From Pseudomonadota bacterium (GTDB lineage Bacteria > Pseudomonadota > Alphaproteobacteria > Sphingomonadales > Sphingomonadaceae): a DNA stretch of 18,771 nucleotides. Every line of letters starts with the position of its first letter. Within the stretch, counting starts at the first letter, position 1. Shown here piece by piece: positions 1 to 7,813 of this stretch. The position numbers were made by a program, and so were the translations under genes. Where the stretch lies: contig JAEWKG010000110.1 of assembly GCA_023386135.1 (NCBI GenBank), positions 1-18,771 of the forward strand, in the 5' to 3' direction. The notes under the pieces were generated by a model. It saw only the letters and a list, made by a program, of their open reading frames with translations, was not told the DNA's origin and searched no databases.

Positions 1-27
1 GCCCCAGCCCCAGCCTCAGCCCCAGCA
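1..27. repeat. CCCAGC-type short tandem repeat at left edge
   Basis: About four imperfect copies of a six-base CCCAGC-like unit, one reading CCTCAG, run from the first base. Read from base 2 they encode alternating Pro-Gln. The array may continue to the left of the window, so its true length is unknown. Confidence 0.6.
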
Positions 28-97
28 AAACATGGCGGTTGCCGAGTGCGAACGCGCCATCATCTCGGTGATCCTTGGTGGCTCCGAGCCGGGATGA
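2..97 (+). CDS. possible 3' end of a truncated gene, unknown product
   Basis: An open frame enters from the left edge and ends at TGA 95-97. It encodes four Pro-Gln pairs followed by about 22 residues (QNMAVAECERAIISVILGG and a few more). I recognise no family. It could be the tail of a gene whose body lies outside the window or part of the decayed stretch that follows. No Shine-Dalgarno or other signal can be assessed because the start is not visible. Confidence 0.25.
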   Translation, partial: PQPQPQPQQNMAVAECERAIISVILGGSEPG

Positions 98-117
98 TTG
101 GGGTTGCCGCTGAGTGA

Positions 118-483
118 CTCTACCAGAACGATCTACTTGTCGCCGAGCAGGAGCTCTGGGATGCGTTTCGGTCTGGCGACGTGCCTGTAGCGCCACCCCT
201 ATCGCCGCCACCAAAGCCTAGCGTGGTGCGTGAGGTCTACTTTCAAGGCGGGAGCGCGTCGGTGGCTTCCGCCGCGACTGGCTTATGCGCTGTGAGGAGC
301 CAAAGCATAAGGCCGCCACCGTTCAGCTAAAACGCGAGCAAGCCTGACCTAGCGTACGCGTTCCGCCACGGTATCAAGGTCGAGCGCAGCAAGGTGTTCA
401 CCATCAAGGAACTCGGCAGTGATGTTGCGTGTTTGTCATTCGATCAAATGCGATTGCCGGAGGAGTGGCGCGAGACGGCGTGA
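118..483 (+). pseudogene. frame-broken coding remnants, unknown family
   Basis: Three coding-like pieces follow one another in changing frames. Frame 1 from 118 encodes a stretch including LLVAEQELWDAFRSGDV and then a proline-rich run. From about 243 the better-looking peptide is in frame 3 (RRDWLMRCEEPKHKAATVQL) and stops at TGA 345-347. From 331 a frame-1 piece containing HGIKVERSKVFTIKELGS runs to TGA 481-483. No piece has a convincing start or ribosome site, and frame 1 carries an in-frame TAA at 328-330. The pattern suggests one or more genes decayed by frameshifts. I recognise no family, so no function is given. It could instead be non-coding sequence that happens to be open. Confidence 0.3.
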
Positions 484-627
484 CAAAGACCTTGCTTATC
501 TCCCGTGACAACTACAGTTACCGTACCGTCAACGATGTCATCGAACAGCAGGCATTTGAAGTATACAATTGGTTCTGGTGTAAAAATTTGCTTCCAGTCC
601 CACGCTACTAGTGATTGCGGTTTTTAC
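484..627. other. AT-richer non-coding stretch
   Basis: No supported gene lies here. The stretch is visibly richer in A and T than the rest of the window, especially 540-627. It lies just downstream of the stop of the minus-strand glycosyltransferase. A 7-base inverted repeat, GTAAAAA at 580-586 and TTTTTAC at 621-627, abuts that stop codon. Its 34-base loop makes it a weak terminator candidate. Confidence 0.4.
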
Positions 628-2064
628 CTATTCTATTCCCAGCGCCCGATTCCGAAGATAAACGATCAGGTCATTGAGGTCGAGAATAGGTTGATCCCTG
701 TCGAAGGCGATTTCGGGGTGGATCAGCCCGCCGCGCACGAGATATTTGCAGCCTTTGAAAGCAGGATCGATCTGGCAGGTCGAGAATTGGGATATGAATA
801 TTGTTCCTGGCCGTCCGTTCACCTCGGCCAGCGCAGTTAGCGCTCGGAATCCGCCGGGCGGGGGGCATTCTCCTTGCGTTGGGTGCGGCTTGAAATAGAG
901 CTGCACCCTTGGATCAGCGGCGAATTCGTTGGAAAGGCGCTCGACGATCTTCAGCTCCTGATCGCGAACGATGCTCGTGAGGCCTGGAAAAGTTTGGCTG
1001 AGGAGTACAAGGCGGATTTGCTCGTTCGATCCGGCGGCGGGCAACTCGCGCAGCGGAGCCGCATCGGTCAGCAGGCTGCGATCGTAGCGGCAAGGTAGGA
1101 CGGCAATGTAGAAGGCCTCCTGCACGTCGGTCAATGTTGTGAAATGCTCGTAGGCGTGGACCGGCAGGTATTTGCCGACACCGTGCGCCCGGTTGATGTG
1201 GGGAATTTCCATTCGCCGGAGCATGCGGCTGAATTCCAGGCTGCCGAGGTTGAATTCATCCGACATCTCGACCCGCACATATCCCCGCCGCGCGAGATCG
1301 CGAGCATGACTCAACTGCGCGCGCGCCTCCAGCCGCATCACGGAACGGATATCGCGCCGGCGCAGCACCGCGACCAAATCGCGCGCGTGATATCCGTGGC
1401 CGGCGAGCTCGAAACGGCGGCGCTCACGAATAAGACGTCGGAAATAGCGCAGTTGCCGCTTCAGACTGAGCGGGTAGGGATAGATGGCCCGCAATGTGTT
1501 GTCCGCCTCGGGGTCGAACACCAGTTCGATATCGTCGACATAACCCTTGCGGTAAACCGTGGCCGAAATGGCGCCCGGCAATATGCGCTGAATGCGGCCG
1601 ACAAAGGCGAACAACCAGTGCGAGAGGGTCTTGAGGACCACCGCGCGCAACATCGCCGCGGTCAGACGTTGGCGGTACACGTCCTCCAGGGGCGATACGT
1701 CATCGAGACGATCGCTTAGATACCCATCGCTGTCGGCGACGAAGGCGGCCGCCTCCCCGGCGTAGAAACCCTCCGCGTAGCGATGCGACCAATTGATTCG
1801 CCGGTGCATGGTGTAACGGGACTCGCCGACGGCACTGGCGGCTCGAGCCAAACGCGCGGAAAAGGCGACGGATTCTCTGAGCAGGGGAATGTCCAATTGA
1901 TTCGCAACTCTCTTCGCCCAATGTTCGAAGCAACCTTCGAAGCGCAGATCGCGCCTGAGCGCGCGCTCGCCGGCGAGCTTACCAGCCGCGGTGCCGCTAG
2001 GGGCTTTTCCGGCAGAATGCCACTGGTGTTCGCCGGCTTCCAGCCTCGCGTCGAGTGGCGTCAT
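628..2064 (-). CDS. GT-B-like capsule/surface polysaccharide glycosyltransferase (candidate nonulosonate transferase)
   Basis: The protein has 478 residues with no signal peptide or clear membrane span, so it probably acts at the cytoplasmic face. The C-terminal half resembles capsule glycosyltransferases of the GT-B, polysialyltransferase and KpsC/KpsS style. It has an AHGV motif at about residues 293-296, YFKPHP at 390-395 and SQFST at 425-429; the HP and S/T motifs bind nucleotide in those families. The basic N-terminal half (1-200) matches nothing I know. The ATG is supported by a GGGGAG ribosome site 8 bases upstream. The gene is divergent from the export operon. It is the only glycosyltransferase visible beside a complete CMP-nonulosonate pathway, so it is a candidate nonulosonic acid transferase. 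That role is inference; another capsule transferase or a CDP-glycerol-type transferase is also possible. Confidence 0.7.
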   Translation of the reverse strand: MTPLDARLEAGEHQWHSAGKAPSGTAAGKLAGERALRRDLRFEGCFEHWAKRVANQLDIPLLRESVAFSARLARAASAVGESRYTMHRRINWSHRYAEGFYAGEAAAFVADSDGYLSDRLDDVSPLEDVYRQRLTAAMLRAVVLKTLSHWLFAFVGRIQRILPGAISATVYRKGYVDDIELVFDPEADNTLRAIYPYPLSLKRQLRYFRRLIRERRRFELAGHGYHARDLVAVLRRRDIRSVMRLEARAQLSHARDLARRGYVRVEMSDEFNLGSLEFSRMLRRMEIPHINRAHGVGKYLPVHAYEHFTTLTDVQEAFYIAVLPCRYDRSLLTDAAPLRELPAAGSNEQIRLVLLSQTFPGLTSIVRDQELKIVERLSNEFAADPRVQLYFKPHPTQGECPPPGGFRALTALAEVNGRPGTIFISQFSTCQIDPAFKGCKYLVRGGLIHPEIAFDRDQPILDLNDLIVYLRNRALGIE

Positions 2065-2184
2065 GACAAAGACTCCCCGGCCGGGCGTTCAGCTTGCAAT
2101 CGGGAGGCGGTCCGCTAAGGCGCGCAGCGACAGCGTGACAGCACTCTGGAGCCGTCAGCAACTCGGTCGGGACGGGCGCGAACT
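2065..2184. promoter_or_regulatory. divergent intergenic region, probable promoters for both directions
   Basis: These 120 bases separate the minus-strand glycosyltransferase from the first gene of the plus-strand operon. No other gap in the plus-strand operon exceeds about 35 bases, so promoters for both transcription units most likely lie here. I could not find a convincing -35/-10 pair or operator palindrome by eye; TTGCAA at 2094-2099 is only a weak -35-like match. Confidence 0.5.
2073..2078 (-). promoter_or_regulatory. ribosome binding site of the minus-strand glycosyltransferase
   Basis: On the minus strand this reads GGGGAG, 8 bases before the ATG at 2064-2062. It supports that ATG over later internal starts. 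Confidence 0.6.
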
Positions 2185-3591
2185 TTGGGTCATAGATTGC
2201 AAGCGAACGTGGGGGCATTCTGGCTGACGGCCGGGTTCTTCACCTTCGTCTTCCTGTTCGGAGGCGGTTCGCGCGCCGATATTCTGTCGCTAGTGTTCGT
2301 CCGCCCATTGGCGGCCATCGCGCTGGTGCTCGGTGCGGTCCGCCTGAGCTCGCAAGACCTCTATCGCTGGCGCTGGCTGCTCGGGATTCTGGCCGCGGCT
2401 GCGCTGCTGGCGATCGTGCAGATCATCCCGCTGCCCCCCGGACTGTGGCATGCCCTGCCGGGACACGGGATCATCGCCGACATCGATGCGGCTGGCGGCC
2501 TTGAGGGCATTTGGCGACCGATCAGTCTCAGCCCGACAGACACGCTCAATGCGCTTTTCGCCCTGTTCGTTCCGGCGGCCTTCCTGGTTCTGCTCGTGAA
2601 GGTCGATCCCGCACGGCTCGACCGTATGATCGTCCTGGCCTTGGCGCTCGGTCTCCTGTCGGCGCTGGTCGGAGTGGCGCAGTCGGCGGGGCCCGGCGGG
2701 GGGCCACTGTACTTCTATCGCATCACCAACCCCGAATTCGCGGTCGGCCTGTTCTCGAACCGCAATCATCAGGCGGTGGTGTTGGCTTGCCTCTACCCGA
2801 TGCTAGCGATCGTTGCTTCCCGCTCGAATGCCAAGCCAGGGTCGGTCAAGCCGCGGCTGGCAATGACGGTGCTGGTTGGCATCGCCCTCGTGCCGCTCAT
2901 CCTCATCACCGGCTCGCGTCTCGGCGTCGGATTGGCCATATTGGGCATCCTTTCGGCGCCGTGGGTCTACCGCAAGCCCGCTATCTCCCCAAGCATCCGT
3001 CGCGAATCCAGAACGCGCAATTACGCCCCGGTCCTGATCGGCGCGGCCGCCCTTGCAGCGGTTGCAATGACCGCTGTGCTGGCCAACATTTCCGTATTCT
3101 CCCGCTTCGCCGGCGGCCATGACGTCGCCAGCGACCTGCGATTCCGCATATGGCTGCCGATCATGCGGATGACGTGGAACTATTTCCCGTTTGGTGCGGG
3201 TCTCGGGTCGTTTGATTACGCATACCGCATTGGCGAGCCGGACGCGTTACTGATTCCCCAATACATCAATCACGCGCACAACGATTATTTGGAGGTCGCT
3301 CTCACGGGTGGCCTGCCCGGTGTGCTGATCGTGCTGGCGGCAGCGATCGCACTGGCCACGCGCCTGATTGTCGTCATGCGATCCAGACGAGATCAAGTGG
3401 CGCCGGTCGCGCGAGCCGGTGCAGTTGTTGTGGTTCTCATCGCCGTTGCTAGCTTGTTCGACTACCCGTTACGCACACCGTCAATCGCTTGCATCTTCAT
3501 TTTGGCGACAGTATGCCTCTTGCAAGAGCGGACGAGTGACCGCAGCGGTCCCGAATTTCCGACCTTCCCTCGAAAAAAGAACGCGTTATGA
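2185..3591 (+). CDS. O-antigen ligase/polymerase family protein (Wzy-like)
   Basis: This is a 468-residue, strongly hydrophobic inner-membrane protein with roughly 10-12 predicted spans and one large periplasmic loop. The loop segment around residues 363-370 (HAHNDYLE) and the upstream LFSNRNHQ motif (189-196) are typical of the Wzy_C / O-antigen ligase superfamily. The likely role is polymerising lipid-linked repeat units on the periplasmic side. Ligation to an acceptor is the alternative, but the neighbouring Wza and Wzc genes favour a polymerase. The start is uncertain: TTG 2185 has a loose GGGACGGG 8 bases upstream, while TTG 2197 and GTG 2209 are possible and would shorten the N-terminus. 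The stop overlaps the next start (ATGA at 3588-3591), which suggests translational coupling. Confidence 0.85.
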   Translation: MGHRLQANVGAFWLTAGFFTFVFLFGGGSRADILSLVFVRPLAAIALVLGAVRLSSQDLYRWRWLLGILAAAALLAIVQIIPLPPGLWHALPGHGIIADIDAAGGLEGIWRPISLSPTDTLNALFALFVPAAFLVLLVKVDPARLDRMIVLALALGLLSALVGVAQSAGPGGGPLYFYRITNPEFAVGLFSNRNHQAVVLACLYPMLAIVASRSNAKPGSVKPRLAMTVLVGIALVPLILITGSRLGVGLAILGILSAPWVYRKPAISPSIRRESRTRNYAPVLIGAAALAAVAMTAVLANISVFSRFAGGHDVASDLRFRIWLPIMRMTWNYFPFGAGLGSFDYAYRIGEPDALLIPQYINHAHNDYLEVALTGGLPGVLIVLAAAIALATRLIVVMRSRRDQVAPVARAGAVVVVLIAVASLFDYPLRTPSIACIFILATVCLLQERTSDRSGPEFPTFPRKKNAL

Positions 3592-4307
3592 GCTTCGCCC
3601 TGAAAACCCCTATCGCTGCCGGGTTGAGCCTGCTCGTCAGCGCGTGCGCGACCGCTCCGATGATCACCCAGCCTGCTCCGGGGCTGTCGGTGCTGCGCAA
3701 CGAGGGCCTGCCCGCGCCGAGCGCGGTCAACATGTCGCCCATGACAGACGGCTTCGTCCTTGGTCCGAGGGACAAGATCCAGATCAACATCTTCGGCATC
3801 GAAGATCTCTCGGTGCGAGAAACACAAATCGATGGCGGAGGCAACGTAGGGGTTCCGCTGATCGGATCGGTGCGCGCCGCAGGCCTTACTCCCGGAGAGC
3901 TCGGGTCGGTGATCGCGGAGGGCCTCAAGTCTAAGGGCGTCAAGAATCCGCAGGTGGCGGTGGGTCTTACAGAGCAAGTGAGCCAGGTCGTTTCGGTTGA
4001 AGGGGAAGTCCGCGACCCGGGCATCTTTGTGGTGGAAGGACAGATGACGCTGATGCGCGCGATCGCAAAGGCCAAGGGTCTGACCGAGTTCGCGCGTACA
4101 AACGAAGTGCTGATCTTCCGCAAGGTCGGTGACCAGAAGCTCGTCGGCGTCTACGATCTGCGGGCGCTTCGCAGCGGGACTTACGAAGACCCGCGGGTCT
4201 ATTCGAACGACCTCGTTGTCGTCGGCGACTCCCCGGCACGTCGCCGGTTCAAGACTCTGGTCGAGGGCGCGGCCCTGCTAACTCCGCTGATTTACCTGTT
4301 GCAGTGA
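3588..4307 (+). CDS. polysaccharide export outer-membrane lipoprotein, short Wza/GumB type
   Basis: The protein has 239 residues. The N-terminus has a hydrophobic stretch ending in a lipobox (LVSAC, Cys20), so it should be a lipoprotein. A poly-export domain covers about residues 53-128, from FVLGPRDKIQINIFG onward. A following SLBB-like beta-grasp covers about 130-215 (VEGEVRDPGIFVVEG). The end is a hydrophobic segment. It is shorter than E. coli Wza (about 380 residues), as is common for GumB-type proteins. The expected role is an oligomeric periplasm/outer-membrane channel working with the adjacent Wzc-type protein. Coupling by ATGA to the upstream gene supports this start. Confidence 0.92.
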   Translation: MSFALKTPIAAGLSLLVSACATAPMITQPAPGLSVLRNEGLPAPSAVNMSPMTDGFVLGPRDKIQINIFGIEDLSVRETQIDGGGNVGVPLIGSVRAAGLTPGELGSVIAEGLKSKGVKNPQVAVGLTEQVSQVVSVEGEVRDPGIFVVEGQMTLMRAIAKAKGLTEFARTNEVLIFRKVGDQKLVGVYDLRALRSGTYEDPRVYSNDLVVVGDSPARRRFKTLVEGAALLTPLIYLLQ

Positions 4308-4314
4308 GTGTTGA

Positions 4315-6546
4315 ATGTTGATCGCGAATACTCCTCCAAGCGGCACTATGGCGTTCGCTGCTGATTCAGCACTTGGCCGGAGGACCGATGACGGCCGCAC
4401 CGCGATGCCGCTGCTGGTTCAGTATTGGGCCATCCTCAAGAAGTGGAAATGGGTTGTCGCCGGACTCGTCGCCGGATGCCTCGTGCTGGGTTTGGTCGTC
4501 ACGCTGCTGATGACGCGGCAGTATACGGCAATCTCCCGCCTCGAGATCGATCGCGAGAAGCGCCAGGTGACATCTGCCGAGGGGCTAGAAACTTCCGACG
4601 CCAGCCGCGACCTGGAGTTCTATCAGACGCAGTACGCGTTGCTGGAATCACCCGCTCTTGCCGAACGTGTTTCGCGTAGGCTCAAGCTGGTCACCAACGA
4701 GCGGTTTTTCGAGGCGCATGGCGCAAGGCCCGAGGACGCCGGACTGCTTGGCGGGAGCGCTTCAATTCTGACGGCCGACGAGCGTGCGGATCGCGAGAAG
4801 CAGGTCCTGAACATTCTCTTGAAGCACGTGAGCATCCGGCCGCTGCGCGGATCGGCGCTGATCGATGTCGCCTACACGTCCGCCTCTCCCGACATTTCGA
4901 CTCAGATTGCCAACGCCTGGTCACAGGAGTTCATTCAAACGAGCCTCGACCGGCGATTCTCCTCCGCGTCGGCTGCGCGCGCCTACCTTCAAGACCGACT
5001 CAATGGCCTGCGCTCGCGACTGGAAGATTCGGAACGGAACCTCGTAAATTATGCCTCCGAAAAGGGCATCGTCACGATCGTTTCCGGAGGATCCGAGGGC
5101 AATCCCGAGGTCGAACGGACGCTGGTTTCCACCGATCTTGACACGCTCAATCAGGCGCTGGCGAAGGCGACTGGTGATCGCATTGCCGCAGAGGCGAACA
5201 TGCGGGGGGCGTCCTCTGCGCTAAGCTACGACGCTCTCAGCAATACCGCGATCTCAGGCTTGCGGCAGAAGCGCGCCGAAGTGGCGGCAGAAGTCGCGCG
5301 GCTTTCGACCCAGTTTGAGCCGGGCTACCCGGCTCTTGACGCTCTCACGCAGCAGCTGCGCGCACTCGACGCCAGCATTCAACGCGAAGAGTCGCGGGTA
5401 CGGGCCACGCGTACTGGCGCGCGAACCGAAGAGTATCGCGCCGCGCTCAATCGCGAAAACGATCTGCGGGCCCAAGTGAACCAATTGAAGGGCGACCTGG
5501 AAACTCAGCGCCGCGCTGGCATCCAGTACAACATCTACAAGCGCGACGTGGATACGAACCGCGAACTCTACAACGGTCTGCTTCAGCGCTACAAGGAGAT
5601 CGGGGTCGCTGGCGTCGGCGAGACGAACATCTCAATCGTCGACATGGCGCGCACGCCCGACGTCCCTTCATCTCCGAATCTGCCGTTGAACATCGCCCTG
5701 GCATTGCTGGCGGGCCTGGCCTTGTCGGTTGCTGCAGTCTTCGCGCTGGAGCAGGTGGATGAAGGGATTAAAGACCCGAGCGAGGTACCCAACTTGCTGC
5801 AGGAGCCGCTTTTGGGCGGGGTTCCCGAGGTCAAGGACTTCGTCGCGATCGAAGACTTGCGAGATCCGAAGTCGGAGCTTTCCGAAGCCTATATCAGTAT
5901 CTGGTCGAACCTCGCCTTCTCGACCGATCATGGACTTCCAAAAGCGCTGGCCGTCACCAGCACCCGCCCGGCGGAAGGGAAGAGCACGACGTCGATCGCG
6001 CTTGCGCTCGCTATCGCGCGCACCGGCCGCCGGGTGCTGCTTATCGACGGCGACATGCGCTCGCCTTCGCTCGATAAGCTTCTCAACCAGAGCAATATGC
6101 GTGGCCTGTCGAATTACCTGTCCGGCGACGACGACTGGCGTGGCCTCGTTCAGCAGTTGCCATTCGACAATCTCAGCCTGCTGACCACCGGCCCCAAGCC
6201 GCCCAGCGCGGCCGAACTGTTGAGTTCGTCGCGCCTGTCGAATCTGATCCAGACGATATCGAAGGAATACGACACCGTTCTGGTCGATGCCCCGCCGGTG
6301 CTGGGTCTCGCCGACGCGCCGCTACTCGCCCGCCATGTCGAAGGCTGTGTGTTCGTCGCCGAGGTGGAAAGTGCCCCGGTTCGTGAAATCAAAGCATCCA
6401 TCGCGCGTTTGCGCGGCGTGCAGGCTAACGTCATTGGCGTGGTCCTGACCAAACTCAAGGAGAGGGCGCAGGGCTACGGCTACGGCTACGGCTATGGCTA
6501 TGGCCACCAAGCCGGTGAAAAGGCGCCCGAGATCGAAGCTGCATGA
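4315..6546 (+). CDS. Wzc/ExoP-type polysaccharide co-polymerase with tyrosine autokinase domain
   Basis: The protein has 743 residues. An N-terminal Wzz-type domain has a first membrane span at about 47-66, a long periplasmic coiled-coil region (about 200-430), and a second span at about 457-477 preceded by the proline-rich PSSPNLPLN. The C-terminal cytoplasmic BY-kinase has Walker A with GKST at 555-558, Walker A' LLIDGDMR at 575-582 and Walker B VLVDAPP at 655-661. The tail carries five Gly-Tyr repeats, the expected autophosphorylation cluster. It should control chain length and gate export through the Wza-like protein just upstream. The start is chosen at ATG 4315, 7 bases after the previous stop; ATG 4405 (residue 31) is an alternative, and neither has a strong ribosome site. 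Confidence 0.93.
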   Translation: MLIANTPPSGTMAFAADSALGRRTDDGRTAMPLLVQYWAILKKWKWVVAGLVAGCLVLGLVVTLLMTRQYTAISRLEIDREKRQVTSAEGLETSDASRDLEFYQTQYALLESPALAERVSRRLKLVTNERFFEAHGARPEDAGLLGGSASILTADERADREKQVLNILLKHVSIRPLRGSALIDVAYTSASPDISTQIANAWSQEFIQTSLDRRFSSASAARAYLQDRLNGLRSRLEDSERNLVNYASEKGIVTIVSGGSEGNPEVERTLVSTDLDTLNQALAKATGDRIAAEANMRGASSALSYDALSNTAISGLRQKRAEVAAEVARLSTQFEPGYPALDALTQQLRALDASIQREESRVRATRTGARTEEYRAALNRENDLRAQVNQLKGDLETQRRAGIQYNIYKRDVDTNRELYNGLLQRYKEIGVAGVGETNISIVDMARTPDVPSSPNLPLNIALALLAGLALSVAAVFALEQVDEGIKDPSEVPNLLQEPLLGGVPEVKDFVAIEDLRDPKSELSEAYISIWSNLAFSTDHGLPKALAVTSTRPAEGKSTTSIALALAIARTGRRVLLIDGDMRSPSLDKLLNQSNMRGLSNYLSGDDDWRGLVQQLPFDNLSLLTTGPKPPSAAELLSSSRLSNLIQTISKEYDTVLVDAPPVLGLADAPLLARHVEGCVFVAEVESAPVREIKASIARLRGVQANVIGVVLTKLKERAQGYGYGYGYGYGHQAGEKAPEIEAA
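6472..6507 (+). repeat. GGC-TAY hexanucleotide repeat in the autokinase tail
   Basis: Five Gly-Tyr codon pairs (GGCTAC three times, GGCTAT twice) are followed by Gly-His. They lie near the end of the BY-kinase gene and encode its tyrosine cluster. In-frame gain or loss of a unit would change the number of phosphorylatable tyrosines without breaking the gene. Confidence 0.8.
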
Positions 6547-7811
6547 GCGGAGAACCCCCTCCGGCCAGGTGGCAGCACCCGATCAAGTCCGTGTTCGCCT
6601 GGGTTCTCGCGCTACTTCTTGCCGCGGCCGCATTCGCCGGAGCGGTTTCGAATGCGCTAGTCGATGTAAACCCTTCGATTGTGAGCCAGATCGGCATCGG
6701 CAATCGAGGGGATGCCAACCTTACCTTGACGCTGATCAAAGTGGGGACGGGCAAGATCAAGCTGACGGACCCGCGAGTCGAGAAGACCGCCATCGATGCG
6801 CTGGCGGCGTGGCCCGCCAATGCCCGGGCCCTCGTGCTGCTGGCGATGCGATCGACACAAGCCGGCGACAAAGCCGAAGCGCTGCGGTATGCTCGGCTGG
6901 CCAACCGCCTAAGTCGCCGCGAGCTTGGCGCGCAAGTCGTGCTGCTGAGTGACGCGCTCGGTCGCCGCGATTTGCCTGGGGCAGTAAAGCTGCTCGACGT
7001 CAGCATGCGCTCGGCCGGCGAGCGCCAGAGAGCGGTGATGTACCCTGTGCTCGCAAAGGGTCTCCAGCAGCCCGGTTTCCGGCGCACCGTCGCACCCGTC
7101 ATCGATCAGCGGCGGGAGTGGGCGCCGTCGTTTTTCACCTTCGCGGTGGAGGAGGGCGAAGCGGTGAACGAGGTTGCCGATCTCTACCTCGCGGTAAGGC
7201 CCGCGACGCGACAATTCCTCGCGCCCACGCTGCTTGCCCGTCTGATCAGCAAATTGACCGACGCCGGCCAGGTCGACCGGGCCCGCAGAATGTATCTCGC
7301 GACGCCGGGGAAGCAGGCGGCCACGCTCGCCGACCCGGCAATGACCGCCGCGACTTTCGATCCACAAATCGGCTCGCTCGGCTGGCGACTTGAAGACAGC
7401 CCGACCATCTCAGCCCGGCAGGTGCAGGGCGACCACACTGATCAATACGCCGCCATGGTGGATGTTGGTCCCGGTGACGCGTCTCTGGCGCTCAGCCGCA
7501 TCCTTTTCCTTGCCCCCGGCACCTACGGCTTTTCGGCGCACGAACAGCGCGACGGCGACCAAGGCGATGTCGCCTCGCAGTGGATTCTGCGCTGCAACGG
7601 CACCCCCGACGGCGCGGAAATCTGGCGCTCGGGCGGAGCGGCGCGGATAACCGTGCCGGGGCAGTGCCGCTCGCAGCTCATCCAGTTGATCGTCAGCCAG
7701 ACCGATTCCGCGAACTATGGCCAGCTGATCGTCGACGATATCAAACTCACCCGCGGCCCATCCGCCGCCGCTGCGGCTCCGTCCACGCAACGGGGCAAAA
7801 AGGGGAACTGA
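6543..7811 (+). CDS. membrane-anchored periplasmic protein: helical repeats plus beta-sandwich domain, function unknown
   Basis: The protein has 422 residues. A short cytoplasmic N-terminus is followed by one membrane span at about 17-38, so the rest should be periplasmic. Residues 75-265 look helical and TPR-like (for example ALRYARLANRLSRRELGAQV, and repeated A/L spacing). Residues 275-405 look like a jelly-roll, carbohydrate-binding-type beta-sandwich, with a PGTYGF turn, SQWILRCNG and VPGQC; Cys351 and Cys375 could form a disulfide. The tail is low-complexity Ala/Ser and basic. I recognise no named family. Its ATGA overlap with the autokinase gene (6543-6546) and its position in the assembly block suggest a role in polymer assembly or export, perhaps glycan binding. 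That is inference. Confidence 0.75.
   Translation: MSGEPPPARWQHPIKSVFAWVLALLLAAAAFAGAVSNALVDVNPSIVSQIGIGNRGDANLTLTLIKVGTGKIKLTDPRVEKTAIDALAAWPANARALVLLAMRSTQAGDKAEALRYARLANRLSRRELGAQVVLLSDALGRRDLPGAVKLLDVSMRSAGERQRAVMYPVLAKGLQQPGFRRTVAPVIDQRREWAPSFFTFAVEEGEAVNEVADLYLAVRPATRQFLAPTLLARLISKLTDAGQVDRARRMYLATPGKQAATLADPAMTAATFDPQIGSLGWRLEDSPTISARQVQGDHTDQYAAMVDVGPGDASLALSRILFLAPGTYGFSAHEQRDGDQGDVASQWILRCNGTPDGAEIWRSGGAARITVPGQCRSQLIQLIVSQTDSANYGQLIVDDIKLTRGPSAAAAAPSTQRGKKGN
7801..7807 (+). promoter_or_regulatory. ribosome binding site fixing the TTG start of legB
   Basis: AGGGGAA lies 6 bases before TTG 7814. The upstream gene's stop (7809-7811) falls in the spacer. The site supports TTG 7814 as the start and rules out the longer in-frame extension into the upstream gene. 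Confidence 0.65.
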
Positions 7812-7813
7812 TC

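Noticed and set aside
580..627. Rho-independent terminator for the minus-strand gene
   Set aside because: The 7-base arms GTAAAAA/TTTTTAC are AT-only except for the terminal pair, the loop is 34 bases, and no GC-rich stem is present.
505..840. 111-residue plus-strand open frame
   Set aside because: Most of it is antisense to the well-supported minus-strand glycosyltransferase, and it has no ribosome site or family resemblance.
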